Of a DNA stretch of 64,000 nucleotides, positions 46,300 through 57,762 are shown one piece after another; positions within the stretch are counted from its first letter, which is position 1, and each line of letters opens with the position of its first letter. The DNA is taken from contig JARUPZ010000004.1 in the NCBI GenBank assembly GCA_031213475.1, positions 7,666,729-7,730,728 of the forward strand. The letters are read 5' to 3'. Below the pieces are notes generated by a model. That model had not been told where the DNA came from. It did not search any database and worked only from the letters and a program-made list of their open reading frames with translations. The translations under genes were made by a program, and so were the position numbers. Source of the stretch: Nereocystis luetkeana (taxonomy: Eukaryota; Sar; Phaeophyceae; Laminariales; Laminariaceae).

Positions 46300-46600
46300 G
46301 GGTCTGCCTGAGGAGCGTCTCTCGGTCGGGCGGCATCGCTTCAAAGTATCTCCCCGCGTTGTTCACGGGGCCCCAGTCGAGCAAAATATATACCAGGTAT
46401 AAGAGAGCTGCAGTCGTTCGGAGAGAAAAACATATTTTCTTTCGCGGATGCAATACAAGGTCTGGCACGATGTCGACCGGTCTTGGTGCCCTACCGAAAA
46501 CGACATGTCTCCAGTTCTTATGCTCGAACCATGTTTTCACAGGCAGTATTCTTGTTTCAGGCGCTGGATCGATCCGACGCCTACTGTAGTCCATCACGAA
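46300..46600 (-). CDS. Candidate exon sequence, unresolved
   Basis: A minus frame includes LDWGPVNNAGRYFEAMPPDR and NWRHVVFGRAPRPVDIVPDL, protein-like with reasonable codon use. No clean splice pair brackets it and no domain is recognised. It may be an exon of the large minus-strand gene or of a decayed element. Confidence 0.2.
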
Positions 46601-46734
46601 ACGTGCCTCCTATCAAGCACAACTCCCCTCCCCCCCGCTACGCACAGACGAATCTGAAAAATGGAAAAACTTTATCAGGCTGCTGATACCGTTTTAACTC
46701 ATAGTTTCGTGGACAACGTCAAGAACTATTAATA

Positions 46735-46845
46735 TTACGGGGGACCATAGTTAATGGAACCTATGGTACACATAAAAAAACAATATATTTAGCCATTTTT
46801 ACTACAGTAATAATGTTTGGTTGTATTAACTATGGTTCCGCGTAG
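46735..46845. mobile_element. MITE-A copy
   Basis: TTACGGGGGACCATAGTTAAT on the left, ATTAACTATGGTTCCGCGTAG on the right, TA on both sides. Confidence 0.88.
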
Positions 46846-46899
46846 TAGTTGGCGAACCTACCTGGGCCTCTACTGCAGTTCAACAGTTCAAAGCGTCTT

Positions 46900-47850
46900 A
46901 CGCCACCGAGGCAGAGTGTAGACACCAAAGAAGAGCTCCGGCACGATCAAAATGCTTCCTGCTGAGCAGTCTCGTTTTCGTGACGCGAACACGGCGCCGG
47001 TTGCCCTCCATGGCAGATCTAAGGGCCCCCAATACCTCCTACAGCAGTAGAGGCCGTAACGAACACGCCGTACGCTGTTCGGGAGATGGTCCGAGGCCTA
47101 GCAACGGAGCTATGCCATGTCCGTCGGGGAGTCACGATATGCCGTTATTGCACCATACCACTCCGACCCAATCTATAAGGAACGTGTTGACAGAATATTT
47201 ATATGCTAACTGTCCCTATATTTCGGTTCAGACTGGTACGTGCAAAAAAAAAAGGCGACAACATGTTTTTTCGAAAGACGCTATTAATAGCCCTCTCTTT
47301 TTTTCGTGTTGACGGAGGGGGGCCCTTAAGCCTGGCATCTTCATTGCACGAATCCCCCTGCCACAAGCACATGTGCGGCGCAGATTTCTGCCTGTTCCTG
47401 GTCAACTCGCAGTTCATCGCACGGATGGGGGCCAGAGCCACTACGCACCAACCCACAAGTGTTGGGACGGCGCGATCAATCAGTCCGAGCTATATCCATT
47501 TGTCGGTTCGACCCAGGATGGACCAGGGTAACGACAGCACGCGTTTTCGTACGTATCATGTTGATATATGTTGTCCCTCAACGTGTATACGACAATCAGG
47601 GCTTTGAACCGAAGAGGAACAACGGATCGGTCGGTTTTTCGGGGGGGGGGGGGGGGGCGGGGGGGGGGGGTCGAAATGTGGTTCGGTGTCGGTCGGTTTT
47701 CAACATAAAATTCGAAACCGAACCGAACACTTCTCGGTCGGTTTAAGCTTCGGTTTCTCCGCGAAATCAGCCAAATGGTCAACATTTCGAAGGGCTTGGT
47801 GTAAATATGTTGATATCAAGTGGCAATATGCTAGTGAGGTGTCATGGTGT
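46900..47850. other. No gene recognised
   Basis: Overlapping frames on both strands (plus 47203-47607, minus 47199-47456) have no motif. A G17 and G10 pair lies at 47641-47671. From here to about 48400 a motif GGTCGGTTTT and its complement AACCGACCGA recurs irregularly. Confidence 0.35.
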
Positions 47851-47853
47851 CTG

Positions 47854-47957
47854 TTACGGGGGACCATATTAAATAGGACCTGCCTTACACACAAAACCTA
47901 TATATTTCGGTATATTTACTAGCAATATTTGGTCCTATTTACTGTGGTCCCCAGTAA
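47854..47957. mobile_element. MITE-A copy, mildly diverged
   Basis: TTACGGGGGACCATATTAAAT on the left and ACTGTGGTCCCCAGTAA on the right; TA on the right flank, TG on the left. Confidence 0.85.
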
Positions 47958-48435
47958 TAGTGATCGGAATATGGCTCGGTCGGTTTTTCCTTTTTTTTCC
48001 GCAAGTGCCGGTCGGTTTCGATCTGTCTTTTAGGGGTTGTCATGCATATATGTAGGCGTTACTGGGGGAAGAGCAGGGGGGGGGGGGGCAGGGGGGGGGG
48101 GACGACCGAGGAAAACTGAGTCAGTTCTTCGGTTTCGTTTTTTTCAACAAAAAAAAAACAAAACAAAGTTGTTTTTTTTGTAAGGAAAAAACGGCAAAAA
48201 CCGACCGAAAAAACGAGTTTCAGTTCTCGCTTCACCACCGATCGAGAAAAGCTGAGTCGGTCTTCCGGTCTCCTTTTATAAGGCACATGAAAAGCCGACT
48301 CAAAACAGGTCGATTTTTAGTCAGGAAAACACGATCAAAACCGACCGAGAAGACGACTTTCGGTTCTCGGCTCACGACCCTGACTGCACACCAACTAACT
48401 GCACGGCGCCTGAAACAAACACAAGAAAGGAAGCC

Positions 48436-48735
48436 ATCAAATCAATCAATCAATCAATCTGTCGGTCAATCAATCAATCAATCAATCAAACTTCAATCAA
48501 TCAATCAATCAATAAATAAATCAACCAATCAATCAAACTTCAATCAATCAATCAATCAATCAATCACCCAATCAATCAGTCAACCAGTCAATCAAGCAAT
48601 CAATCAATCAAACAATCTATCGGTCAATCAATCAATCCGATAATCAAGCAATCAATCCATCAATCAATCAATCAATCAATCAGATAATCAAGCAATCAGT
48701 CAACAATCCATCCATCCATCCACCAATCAGTCAAT
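48436..48735 (+). repeat. (AATC)n microsatellite
   Basis: About 300 bp of AATC/CAAT units with small interruptions (AAACTTC, CGGTC). Frames read as NQSI repeats, an artefact. Confidence 0.95.
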
Positions 48736-48739
48736 AGGT

Positions 48740-49880
48740 TGTTTACTCCAATTCGGTTGGAATTTTGAAGACAAAATAGAACCGACAAACACAAGGAGCT
48801 AATTACAGAACTTGCACCTGTCGCTCATCAACCCACAGAGCTACCCGACCCGATAGCACTTTCTATAGCAGCTTCAAAGCAGGCTTCTTTCAAGGTGTTG
48901 CGCCAGCACAACATGTCAAGTTGAAGGTCGGGAGGGACACTTTGTATCCCTTGCTAGCTTTTCCTATTGAGCAGGCACTCGTTGGTACTCACGTGTGTTG
49001 AATGCTCAGACATACAAGAAGAGAAGCTTTATCCCTTCCGAGCACCATGAGAGACTGGGAGCAAGGCTCGTGCGTCGCTGGGAAAACCCCTGGCTTTCCG
49101 TCTACGATACGCCTCCCAAGTACTACAAATACGATCCCAATACCTAAACCCAGATACTTATCCGCCTTTCGCCCTCAACCAAAGCAGTACCAGCACAAGC
49201 ATTCCGTGCAAAAGCGCCCCATGTTCGTGGCACGCAACTAGAACCGCGCAACAAATATTGACATACTCGCCGCAGGCGCTGTTGCCGAGCCTTTTGCGCC
49301 GCGAGCGAAATTTATTTTGGGGGGGTAATTTTCTTCGCCGCAGAGGCTCGAAACACTCACTCTACGAAGGCTGTTTTCTCCTCCGTAGCACGTATTATTG
49401 TGTAGTCTTACACACTATTTTCACGACTTTTACCAATCATTTCTGGAGCAAACAAAAAACATTAGCCTGATACCTACAGTACATTCCCGGAGGGGATAGG
49501 TTTCGGCTCTCTAAAAAAGTGAAAACGATCCGGCAAAATGCTCATTTGTTGATTGGTACTTCCGGCGTTGCTCAGCGAATGTATTGTGAATTTGGGCCTC
49601 CGGCGGCCCCTGCACGGGGAGCGGCATCCCGCGAACCTCGGGGGGCCCTCCGGGGGCCCTCCGGGAGCCCTTAAGGGGCTTCGGCTAGTGTTGCGCCCCG
49701 GCGGCATACAAGGAGCTGTGGTTTAAACCGTTATTTTGGTCACTTCTTCCCACAGCGAATACCCGGTACGTTTTTAGTGGGTATGGGTCTGCTTTTGTAT
49801 ATGCCGGCAGGAAACAGACTACGTACAAGAAACCCAACCCAACCCAGCCCAACCAAAACATTCTTCGCAAACATCGCACT
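48740..49880. other. No gene recognised
   Basis: Includes a GC-rich patch near 49590-49690 (GGGGGCCCTCCGGGGGCCCTCCGGGAGCCC repeats) that can form hairpins. No exon is called. Confidence 0.35.
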
Positions 49881-49883
49881 CAC

Positions 49884-50051
49884 CTCCTGCTCGAATAGGT
49901 TGTCCAGCATAGTCGCCGCGCGCTCGTTGGTCGACGCCAACCGGCGCTCGGCGTCGGCTACGCATTTGGCCCCCATCTCCTCGCGGGTTTTCAACTCCTT
50001 GCGGAGGCATATGACATCTCTCTTGAGCTCGTGTGAATTCCCACGGCCCCG
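49884..50051 (-). CDS. Kinase gene exon: coiled coil
   Basis: 168 bp (56 codons), phase 0/0: acceptor GTTTTTGCGCAG before 50051, donor CAGGAG|GTGAGT after 49884. Encodes SHELKRDVICLRKELKTREE, MGAKCVADAERRLASTNERA, TMLDNLFEQE: a regular heptad pattern. Strand and phase agree with the exons at 39991 and 37308, so I assign it to the same large gene. A separate coiled-coil gene remains possible. Confidence 0.65.
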
Positions 50052-50482
50052 CTGCGCAAAAACGAGCACAAACGGAGACGAAAAAAACAAAATGAGGGAA
50101 AACGAGGGGGGTCGGGAACGGACAAATACAGAATAGGGAAATCAAACACGTTCGTACTCGTCTTACATGGTAGGGACGGATGATGGATGGATGTGTTCCT
50201 TCAATTGGGTCAAGTCGGAGCGATGTGAATTTATTTGTAGACTTGAAAAAAATAACAGCTGTGAGATCGAGGATTTCGTCGAAAGTCATATTCGCAAGCA
50301 GTGTGTGATACTTCAATCGAGCGTACGTACTACGGGTTTTCTATGTCCTACTCATGCAGGAAACACAGTCCGTATATGAGGAAGACAAAATCTGAAGCCG
50401 CAGAATTTATATACACAGATGGTATGTATGGTGCAAGTATATATGTATACATAGAGCAGGTGGATAAACAACGCCTACCCGC

Positions 50483-50998
50483 AAGGTGGGGGGGGGGTGT
50501 ACTCGGTAGGAGAGCAGTACTCGATCTCATGCATGGCCGTGGTCGTATGACCATAGACCCTCGCATCCCTACCATGCCGAGACGGAACATGTCGGGTTTC
50601 CACCAACCAGGCAGACATTGCTTGCACCAAGCGCGAAGCGCCATGAGGTGTTCGGCGAGTCGCATGAAAGGTGAGCTGCATCCTACTAAGAACCGCTTTT
50701 GAGGCGGACTTGCATATGGATGTCAGCTTCAATGAGTTGATTTAATTTCCGGTGTAGGTGTTTCCAGAGACAGCAATGGGAGTGCTATGTAACTGCCTCT
50801 TGGGTGGTTTACCATGAGCACTACGTGATACGATAATACCCACTTGTGCGGAGAAGAGGTTAATCACCTCGCACAAACGATCTAACTCGACAACCAGCTT
50901 TAACCGACCGACAAAAAAGAAAAAATGGTACCATGATTGTCTAGCACACGTCGTGAGCGGCATGTTTTAAAGTGTCGTTGCCAAACGACGCCAACCAA
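50483..50998 (+). repeat. Repeat R3 copy 4 (first of a dimer)
   Basis: Complete unit from the G8 run and TGTACTCGGTAGGAGAG to GCCAAACGACGCCAACCAAA. Joined directly to copy 5. Confidence 0.88.
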
Positions 50999-51540
50999 AC
51001 CTATATATAATGAGGGGGGGGGGTGTACTCGATAGAAGATATGTCCTCGATCTCATGCATGGCCGTGGTCGTATGACCATAGACCCTCGCATCCCTACAA
51101 TGCCGGGAAGGAGCATGTCGGGTTTTCACCGACCAGGCAGACATTGCTTGCACCAAGCGCGAAGCGCCGTGAGGTGTCCGGCGAGTCACATGAAAGGTGA
51201 GCTGCATCCTACTAAGAAACGCTTTTGAGGCGGTCTCGCATGTGGATATCAGCTTCAATGCGCTGATTTAATTTCCAATGTAGGCAATTCCAGAGACAGC
51301 AATGGGGGGTACTATGTAACTGCCTTATGGATGCCTTGCCATAAGCACTACGTGATACGATCATTCCCACTTGTGCGGAGTAAAGATTCTTCACCTCACA
51401 CAAACGATCTAACTCGACAACCAGCAGTGACCGACCGCTGAAAAAAAGAAAAAAAAAGCGATACCCTAGTTGTCTTGCTCAAGTAGTGAGCAGCATGTTA
51501 AACAGTGCCGTTGCCATCCGACGCCAACCCAACCTATATA
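50999..51540 (+). repeat. Repeat R3 copy 5 (second of a dimer)
   Basis: Complete unit starting CCTATATATAATGAGGGGGG and ending CATCCGACGCCAACCCAACC, TATATATG. Closely related to copy 4, which points to a recent or concerted pair. Confidence 0.88.
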
Positions 51541-51579
51541 TGCATATATATATACATATATACTACATATATATATATA

Positions 51580-51845
51580 TGCCTTTTTTTGCGTTCTGCT
51601 ACCTGCTTCTGTTTTTGTTTTGTTTTTTTTGCTTAGCTTCATCTTCTTTTTTAGGTTTTTGTCTGCTATTAATAGTCTCCTTTTTGCTTCCCTGGTGTCC
51701 GCAGTGGTGGAGTGCGTATGCTTGTTGTTTGTTTTTGCCTCTGTTTTTACTTGAGGTATTTCTTCCACTCCAGAGTTATTGGAGCCTGTCCTGCCACCAC
51801 GGACTGCATTGAATTGTGAGTTGATGTGAGAACAACAACAATATT
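51580..51845 (+). mobile_element. LINE 3' end, second subfamily copy
   Basis: GCGTTCTGCTACCTGCTTCTG, CTTCCCTGGTGTCCGCAGTG, TCCACTCCAGAGTTATTGGAG, GCCACCACGGACTGCATTG and GTGAGAACAACAACAA match 44880-45630 with the internal T-rich part shortened. No coding part. Confidence 0.7.
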
Positions 51846-51942
51846 ATAATATATATATATATATATATACCAGGTATGTATATATAAGTATATACCAGGT
51901 ATATATTAGGGGGGGTGGGGTGTACTAGAGGGGACTTATCGC

Positions 51943-52275
51943 AATCGTGTCGGGTACTGTGATCGATCGATACCTTACCCTTATCGCTCAGTAGATAACA
52001 CCCTCACATTTGACGTCGTCGAGGACACGGGTTCGAATATCACTTCAAACTTTTTTTAATGGAATCCTTGCGCGTGCGTCCCTAAAACCATGGCTCCCCA
52101 GGTGTTGGAACGAAACGGGTAGGTCAGCGTGCGGCCGTATACGGGACCGACGCCCCAAAGACCCCGCCGTTCAGAGGGAGGAGGGGGGGTGTTATAAGGA
52201 TTGCCCTGGGCTGGGTGACCGATTGAGTTTTTTCCCCTAAAAAAGTCGGTAAAACCTTCACATACACTTATGGGG
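51943..52275 (+). mobile_element. SINE-2 dimer (one unit and a second head)
   Basis: First unit has TATCGCTCAGTAGATAACACC (A-box-like) and CACGGGTTCGAATATC (B-box-like GGTTCGAAT), then GAAACGGGTAGGTCAGCGTG. A second head (TTATAAGGATTGCCCTGGGC) begins at about 52193 and fades by 52275. Same dimer layout as 54465-54808. Confidence 0.75.
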
Positions 52276-52549
52276 AGGGAGGAATATGACAGAAGAGCAC
52301 AATGTGTGCAGACTCAAGCTTAAGGGATCTTGTTTTTTCTTTCACTTTTTGGCATTTTTTTGCCATAATATGTTTTGATTTCAGTCTAGGAAAAAAACAT
52401 CATTCTAGTCCGGAAAAATGTATCTTGAAATGGGTGTGAGGGTTTCATGTTTAAATGAGTGTGCATGTTTTATCGTGAATTTAGTGTGAGAGTTAGCACG
52501 GGCGACCCCGGGTGGGAAAGGCCTGCGAATGTGCTGTGAACCCCTATTA

Positions 52550-52841
52550 ATAACCCCTTTCCGCGGGCCCACCCCTTTCTCGGGGAGAGAGCGAGCCGTC
52601 CCCGGGAGGGCGCCTTCCGCCACCCCCCGCTCGCCGAGCTCGGCATCGGGCACCATTCTTTCGGCGGGGTCACCGAGAACAGATGTGTGGGGCGCGGCTG
52701 CGACGCGACAGAGCGGTGCCGAGAGGGGTCCGGTGGCGGCGCACGATAGAGCCGACGCCAAGCGGCGCATACCGAACACCGGCGTAGTCGTGGAAGAGTC
52801 TTTTGGACGTCACCACCATATCACCATCCATCGCCCCCGAG
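52550..52841 (-). CDS. Candidate exon(s), GC-rich island
   Basis: Coding-like on minus. One frame from about 52795 encodes LSAPLCRVAAAPHTSVLGDP, AERMVPDAELGERGVAEGAL. A different frame, 52841-52773, is well bounded (TAATCCAG, TTCG|GTATGC) and reads MDGDMVVTSKRLFHDYAGVR but is not phase 0. I cannot choose; at most one is right. Confidence 0.3.
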
Positions 52842-53837
52842 CTGGATTACATCATGAAGGACACTGCTGTAGTACTGCTGTACAAGGTTGGTATACAGCA
52901 GTAGTTATTAATAGCAGTAATATACCTTGTGAGCGGGTATTTCTACGTACTGGTGACATACGAGTAGGAGGACTGATACGTCGGTGCATGGCATCAAGCG
53001 AGGCGCTTTCTCAGCTCTCGGGTCCGTTTAAGATTTTTTTTAGTTGCTCCGGCGTCGGAACGAAGAGGAGAACGTTATGTCATCAAAGGAAAAAGAAGTA
53101 CCAGGTACTACTAGTGTCAGGGTGTGTCTTTACCCCCCCCCAGAGAGCATTGGAACCAACCGAATGGAATATTATTTGCCGCATGAATTGGTGATGATTG
53201 GTTGTGGGAAACGAATAGATTCAGTGCAGCCCAAGAAAAACAGTAGATCTAGGAAGAGGAAGAAGAAGTGTTGCACCCCTTTTTCTTGTTTGGGAGGACC
53301 GAACGGCCCGACCGAACGGGAACAAATAAATAGCAGATTATTTGACGCAGATGGACACCACCTACTCACCGAAGATGGGTGTGGACATGTGGACACCAAT
53401 TTGCTTTGGCATGTCCAGAAGATACCGTTCGTGCCGATTCGGCTGGCGAGGCGCAGGATTCTACATGGACCCAAACACGTTTTTTTGGATAGGAACGGAA
53501 CGAATTACCACGAACAGCCTCAGCCTCGTTCCGTTCCGCTCGGTCCCATGCTCTTTGGTAGGAGTTGAGAGACACACCCTCACATATGACTTGGGGAATA
53601 ACCTACGCAATTATCAGGGACGTGGTATCATATATGTGCTGCACCTTTTTGTGTCAGACAGTCCAGGAAGAGATGGCGATCGTTGATATTCGTGTGGTAG
53701 TAAGGTTCGATTGCTCCTTTTTTCACTGCATATCCGCGAGTCTTCACTCTGACAGCACTCCAGATAGCAGGCAGGTGTGTTCCTCTTTCGTTTTCACGAC
53801 TACCGTGCGTTTCGTACGGTGCAGGTAGCAGTTCAGA
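52842..53837. other. Intron or intergenic sequence
   Basis: Plus frames over 53044-53686 are open but contain no domain; one reads as a Lys/Arg run (SRSRKRKKKCC). No element ends were seen. Confidence 0.3.
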
Positions 53838-54104
53838 CAGCATCCGCTGTAGTCAGCAGCCACGAGTTGGTTAGTGGTGGGAACGGGGGTACTCTTCTAT
53901 GTTATAGTTGAGAGGATATACCCGCGGCCATGTTACTTCAGTTTGCACATTGGTTTTAGCTCGTGTGCGCTTTCTTCGTCTCGTGTATTTTGAGGCAGCC
54001 GAATTTTCGTTTTTTTCGTGTTTCGGATCTTCCTAGGGCTCCAGCACCTTTGTGTGACCACGGACTCCTTCGTCAGAGAGTTAATGTGAGAACAACAACA
54101 ACAT
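53838..54104 (+). mobile_element. LINE 3' end copy with (AAC)n tail
   Basis: Almost identical to 43909-44176, including ACGGGGGTACTCTTCTAT and CCTAGGGCTCCAGCACC. Ends GAGAACAACAACAAC at 54104. Absence of any LINE ORF shows strong 5' truncation at the same place in both copies. Confidence 0.78.
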
Positions 54105-54464
54105 GACATATGACACACCCTCTGGTATGATATGTCCTACGAGGTACGAGAAAGAGCAGAATTCAATACGATTGCCTTGCTCCGAAGTACGTGTGTCGTA
54201 TACGTATCGAGTCGTTGTATCCACATCGTTAGGGATGATCCTAACGAGGAGTATTGTGCAGTGTTTTTCAGTTCCCCCAATTGCGGTATCCTCCTACAGG
54301 AGAATACCAAGAAATGCCGAAATGTCGGGAAAATACTGAAAAAAAAAACTAACAAACAGCCCTCGGTAAAAGATGAAACGGTTAAATTTGCCTAATTGTG
54401 ACAATATGACGCCAGTCGCAGAAGCCAAACCGCCGCCAGCAGGTAGGTTCTTTTCTGGCGTTTT

Positions 54465-54808
54465 GTTATAAGGATTACCTTGGGCTGGGTAATCGATCGG
54501 TCTTTTACCCCTATAGCTTTCAGTAGGTAACACCTTCACCTTTGACGTCGTCCAGGTCACGGGTTCGAACCTCACTTCGAACGTTTCTTTTACAGAAACG
54601 CTTGCGCGTGCACACCTAAAAAAATCACATCTCCCTGGATCCCCAGGTAATGAAACGAAGCGGGTAGGTCAGCGTACGGACGTATACGGTTCCGATGCCC
54701 CATAGATCCCGCCGTCCAGAGAGGGGGAGAGTGTTGTAAGGATTACCTTGAGCTGGGTAATCGATCGACATTTTACCCCTATAGCTCAGTTGGTAACACC
54801 TTCACACG
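54465..54808 (+). mobile_element. SINE-2 dimer, best-preserved copy
   Basis: Unit 1 runs from TTATAAGGATTACCTTGGGC to GTCCAGAGAGGGGGAGAGT. It contains TATAGCTTTCAGTAGGTAAC (A-box-like) and CACGGGTTCGAACCTC (B-box GGGTTCGAACC), which mark a tRNA-derived pol III promoter. Unit 2 starts at about 54733 with the same head and TATAGCTCAGTTGGTAACACC, then diverges. Confidence 0.8.
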
Positions 54809-54904
54809 TTTGCCTCGATCCAGGGTGTTTTTCGGGGGGCGATCTCTGACCGATTCGATGAGGGTTGCTTTACCACTTACCAGTACTCTTTACTGCCTGG
54901 TATT

Positions 54905-55039
54905 ATTCGAGGAAATATGGTTGACACACACTGCTGTGTACGAGATGAATAGAACCAGCCCTAACTCTAACACTGACCCTACTACTACAGTAAGCCCATT
55001 AGATAGATCCAATCTCGAAGGAGTGGTAAGCTTTACCGC
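54905..55039 (+). repeat. Short-form relative of the 39320 repeat
   Basis: AAATATGGTTGACACACACT, GATGAATAGAACCAGCCC, one CTAACTCTAACACTGACCC stretch, then CCAATCTCGAAGGAGTGGTA align with the flanks of the six-unit minisatellite at 39365. Confidence 0.7.
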
Positions 55040-55135
55040 AAACCCTTTTAGAACTGCAGTCTCATTTTTGGGGACGGACCACTGAAATTTCAAGTAGTTT
55101 GTCCCCTGAACGGGACTTCGGCCCTAAAAAGATTA
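55040..55135. mobile_element. MITE-B copy 3, diverged
   Basis: AACCCTTTTAGAACTGCAGTC on the left and GAACGGGACTTCGGCCCTAAA on the right. Confidence 0.75.
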
Positions 55136-55934
55136 ATCGACCCACATGATGAACGAGTAATCAGGGACCCAACGGGAACACACCCACAATCCTCCACACC
55201 TGCCTTTCGATAGGATCGAGGGCGCAGGACCGAACCCCTGTACCGATTACCCATACCAGGACCCAATTCGAGTACGTACAAACAGTTAGTAGTAGCCAGT
55301 TTTAGTTGGCCTGCGCACAAAATCTTGTCTGCCTGGCATGCACCAGGTGGTTGCAATTGAGTGCCCCTCTATCTAAAAGTTCGAGTCAACGATGTTACCA
55401 CAGGTACTACCCGCCAGTGCCCTGGTCGGTGATACGTTTTTTGCACCGGCTGCACTGCAGTAGTTCAGTTGCGCTCCTCCACATCCACCACGAGACCTCC
55501 GCTACGAGGCCACAAATTGAAGAGAGTGAATGCGAGCCCCGAACACCAACACAGGTACCACAGCAAGCAGTGACTACCACATAGGCACCAAAAGTGCAGG
55601 AGGATTTACCGCGCCTTGTTCTCACAGTAGTAGTATCCTAGTCGCTGTGCCAACTTCGGTGCCCCCGCCATCAAGGAACTCGGGCGAGCGCCAAAACGTG
55701 GTTTGCGGGAGCAGACAGGCGCTCTCGGCCTGATCCTCAGCACGCGCAGAGGGAAAACTCGAACGATACCCCCCAAAATAAGGAACAACAAGCGTGTTTG
55801 TTCGCGGTTCACGAAGTTTTTCCTCGAAAGACGAGATCGAGTACTACTGCTGTACCAGGTACCAGGTACCTGGTATTATTGACCTGGTATGTATAGATTG
55901 AACACCTACACCCACGCGGCGAACGCTCACTCAC

Positions 55935-56060
55935 CTCCTTGGCACCGTTTCCTTTTGCCCGCCGGTTGCTATCCGCCGGAGCTCCCGCTCGGGCTGGAGG
56001 CATGCCTACTTCGTTTCCAGGAGATGTCGGTGATGCCGTCGTCTCTCTGGGTTTTAGTCC
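55935..56060 (-). CDS. Candidate kinase-gene exon, low-complexity
   Basis: 126 bp (42 codons), phase 0/0 if it starts after CTGTGGAG and ends at AAGGAG|GTGAGT. The donor is excellent, the acceptor mediocre. Encodes KPRETTASPTSPGNEVGMPP, ARAGAPADSNRRAKGNGAKE, probably disordered. Same strand and phase class as the coiled-coil exons. Confidence 0.5.
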
Positions 56061-57478
56061 CTCCACAGGGCACGGCGGCCGTGAAACGAAAAAAAGTATC
56101 TTCTGCTCGATGCCCCGTAGTTTCTGGGTCTGTTCTCACACACAAAAGCGCGAGAAGCTGGGCTCTGCTCGGGCCAAACGCTCTCGCCCTCTCTCTACCG
56201 TGGGCAGATCGCGGGTTTGGTTGCCGGCAATCTCTCTCCCGGGTTATGTCTGGCAAAATCACAACGAGTCACACCTGTCTGTTATCTGTTTGTCCCTTCC
56301 GCAAGGGCACGCACACACAGCAGTGCTGCAGTGACGGTTCGGATGACACCGAAAAAAAAAACTGTTTTTTTTACTGGTGGGGTCAATTGATGAAAAGAAT
56401 GCGGCGTGATTAAGATTCAAAAAGTTGCTGTTCGGGATAACATGCGGCACGATGTGCTGTGCACGATCGTGTTCATCTACCAGGTACCTTGGTACGAATT
56501 ACGAAGGTAGCGGCGATGCTACGTATGTTGCTACAGCGCGATGCTACTACGATAGCTACGATGCTGCTGCAACCTGTTAACTGGCACTCTCGACCGTTGC
56601 GGAACCATTCCGGCCCGTATTCCGACCACTGAGAGCCCTCCAGTGCCCGGCGATTTCTAAAAATCGCCCCCCCTTTTTCATCTTCCCTCTACACAAATTA
56701 TTTTTTTACAGGAAAATGTGTGGAGATAGACGGCCCGTGCGAGGGGTCTGATCAACACGGCGATTCTACCGCACAGCGTGGCCGCAGCACAGCAGCAGCA
56801 GCGACGGTCTCGATGCATTGATGGTGATTTGGGCTTGGGTGCCTGGCACCTGCTGCCAGTGCCGACCTTGAAACGCAAAACAAAAAAAAGTGTTTGGGTC
56901 ATCGTCATCATGGGTGGAATAATCGCTTGTCGATCACTCACTTTGTTCTTCGTTTCCACGTCAAAGCAGCGCTTTTCTTCCGTTGAGGTTGGTGCCTCAT
57001 TTTCCTTCCACCTTCCTCCTCGCGTCCACAAAATAATAATACGCCCTTCTGCACGCGGCGCGTGGCACTAAGCGCATTGACGGCGTGGTTTCATCCGCAG
57101 CTTGACTGTTTAGCGCTTTTTTATTGCCCTCTACTGCTGCTGCTGCTGCTGCTGGTCTCTTGGCACATATCTGGCACTTGAAGCGCGTGTGGAGTGTTCA
57201 GTGTTTCCTTCCAAGCTTCCAGAAGCTTCCAATAATTGTTTCTCCTTCGCATGCCGCGCCGGACGTACGCGGCGGTGACGCACCTCGCCAGCCAGAACGA
57301 CCAGGCCTCTACGAATCGTATCAGTGACCCGTATATACGGTACGTATGAGATACAGTAGTAGTATGAAATGCGTGGAAGTATAATATTAATATTATTAGG
57401 AGGCTTCTAACTTCCAAAGTCTTAATACTCTTTTTTCTTCTCTCATCCCATTCATTATCTTCGCACATCTTGTTCTCT

Positions 57479-57762
57479 CTCTCCTTCCAACTCGTAACTC
57501 AGATCCGGGGTCACATATCAGGCTCTTCTCCCCCCTTCCCGCTACGGTACGTGCCTTCATTTTTATCGCGAGAAGATTTCAGCCTTTTCTTTCCTCGTCG
57601 ACTCGCATCGAATTGTGCCTACCCACGCTGCAAGGCGCTCTCAACAATTGAATCCTTTTTATTTTTGCTAATAAAGTCAAAGTCCGACCCACCTGGGGCT
57701 CGAACCCAGGACTCAAACAAGTAGAATTCGAGGTTAACTACTTCAACCACCGGGGCGATCGG
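57479..57762 (-). mobile_element. SINE-1, full-length with tRNA-like head
   Basis: On minus, 57757-57682 resembles a tRNA: A-box TGGTTGAAGTAG, D-arm GTTG/TAAC, perfect T-arm CTGGGTTCGAGCCCCAG with B-box GGTTCGAGCC. The anticodon loop is 9 nt and the acceptor arms mispair, so it is not a working tRNA. The body follows (TTTGACTTTATTAGC, TCGATGCGAGTCGACGAGG, GATAAAAATGAAGGCACGTA) and ends GTGACCCCGGATCTGAGTTA. Confidence 0.82.

Noticed and set aside
57682-57757. A functional tRNA gene on the minus strand
   Set aside because: T-arm and boxes are good, but the anticodon loop has 9 nt, acceptor arms mispair and it is joined to a SINE body seen elsewhere.
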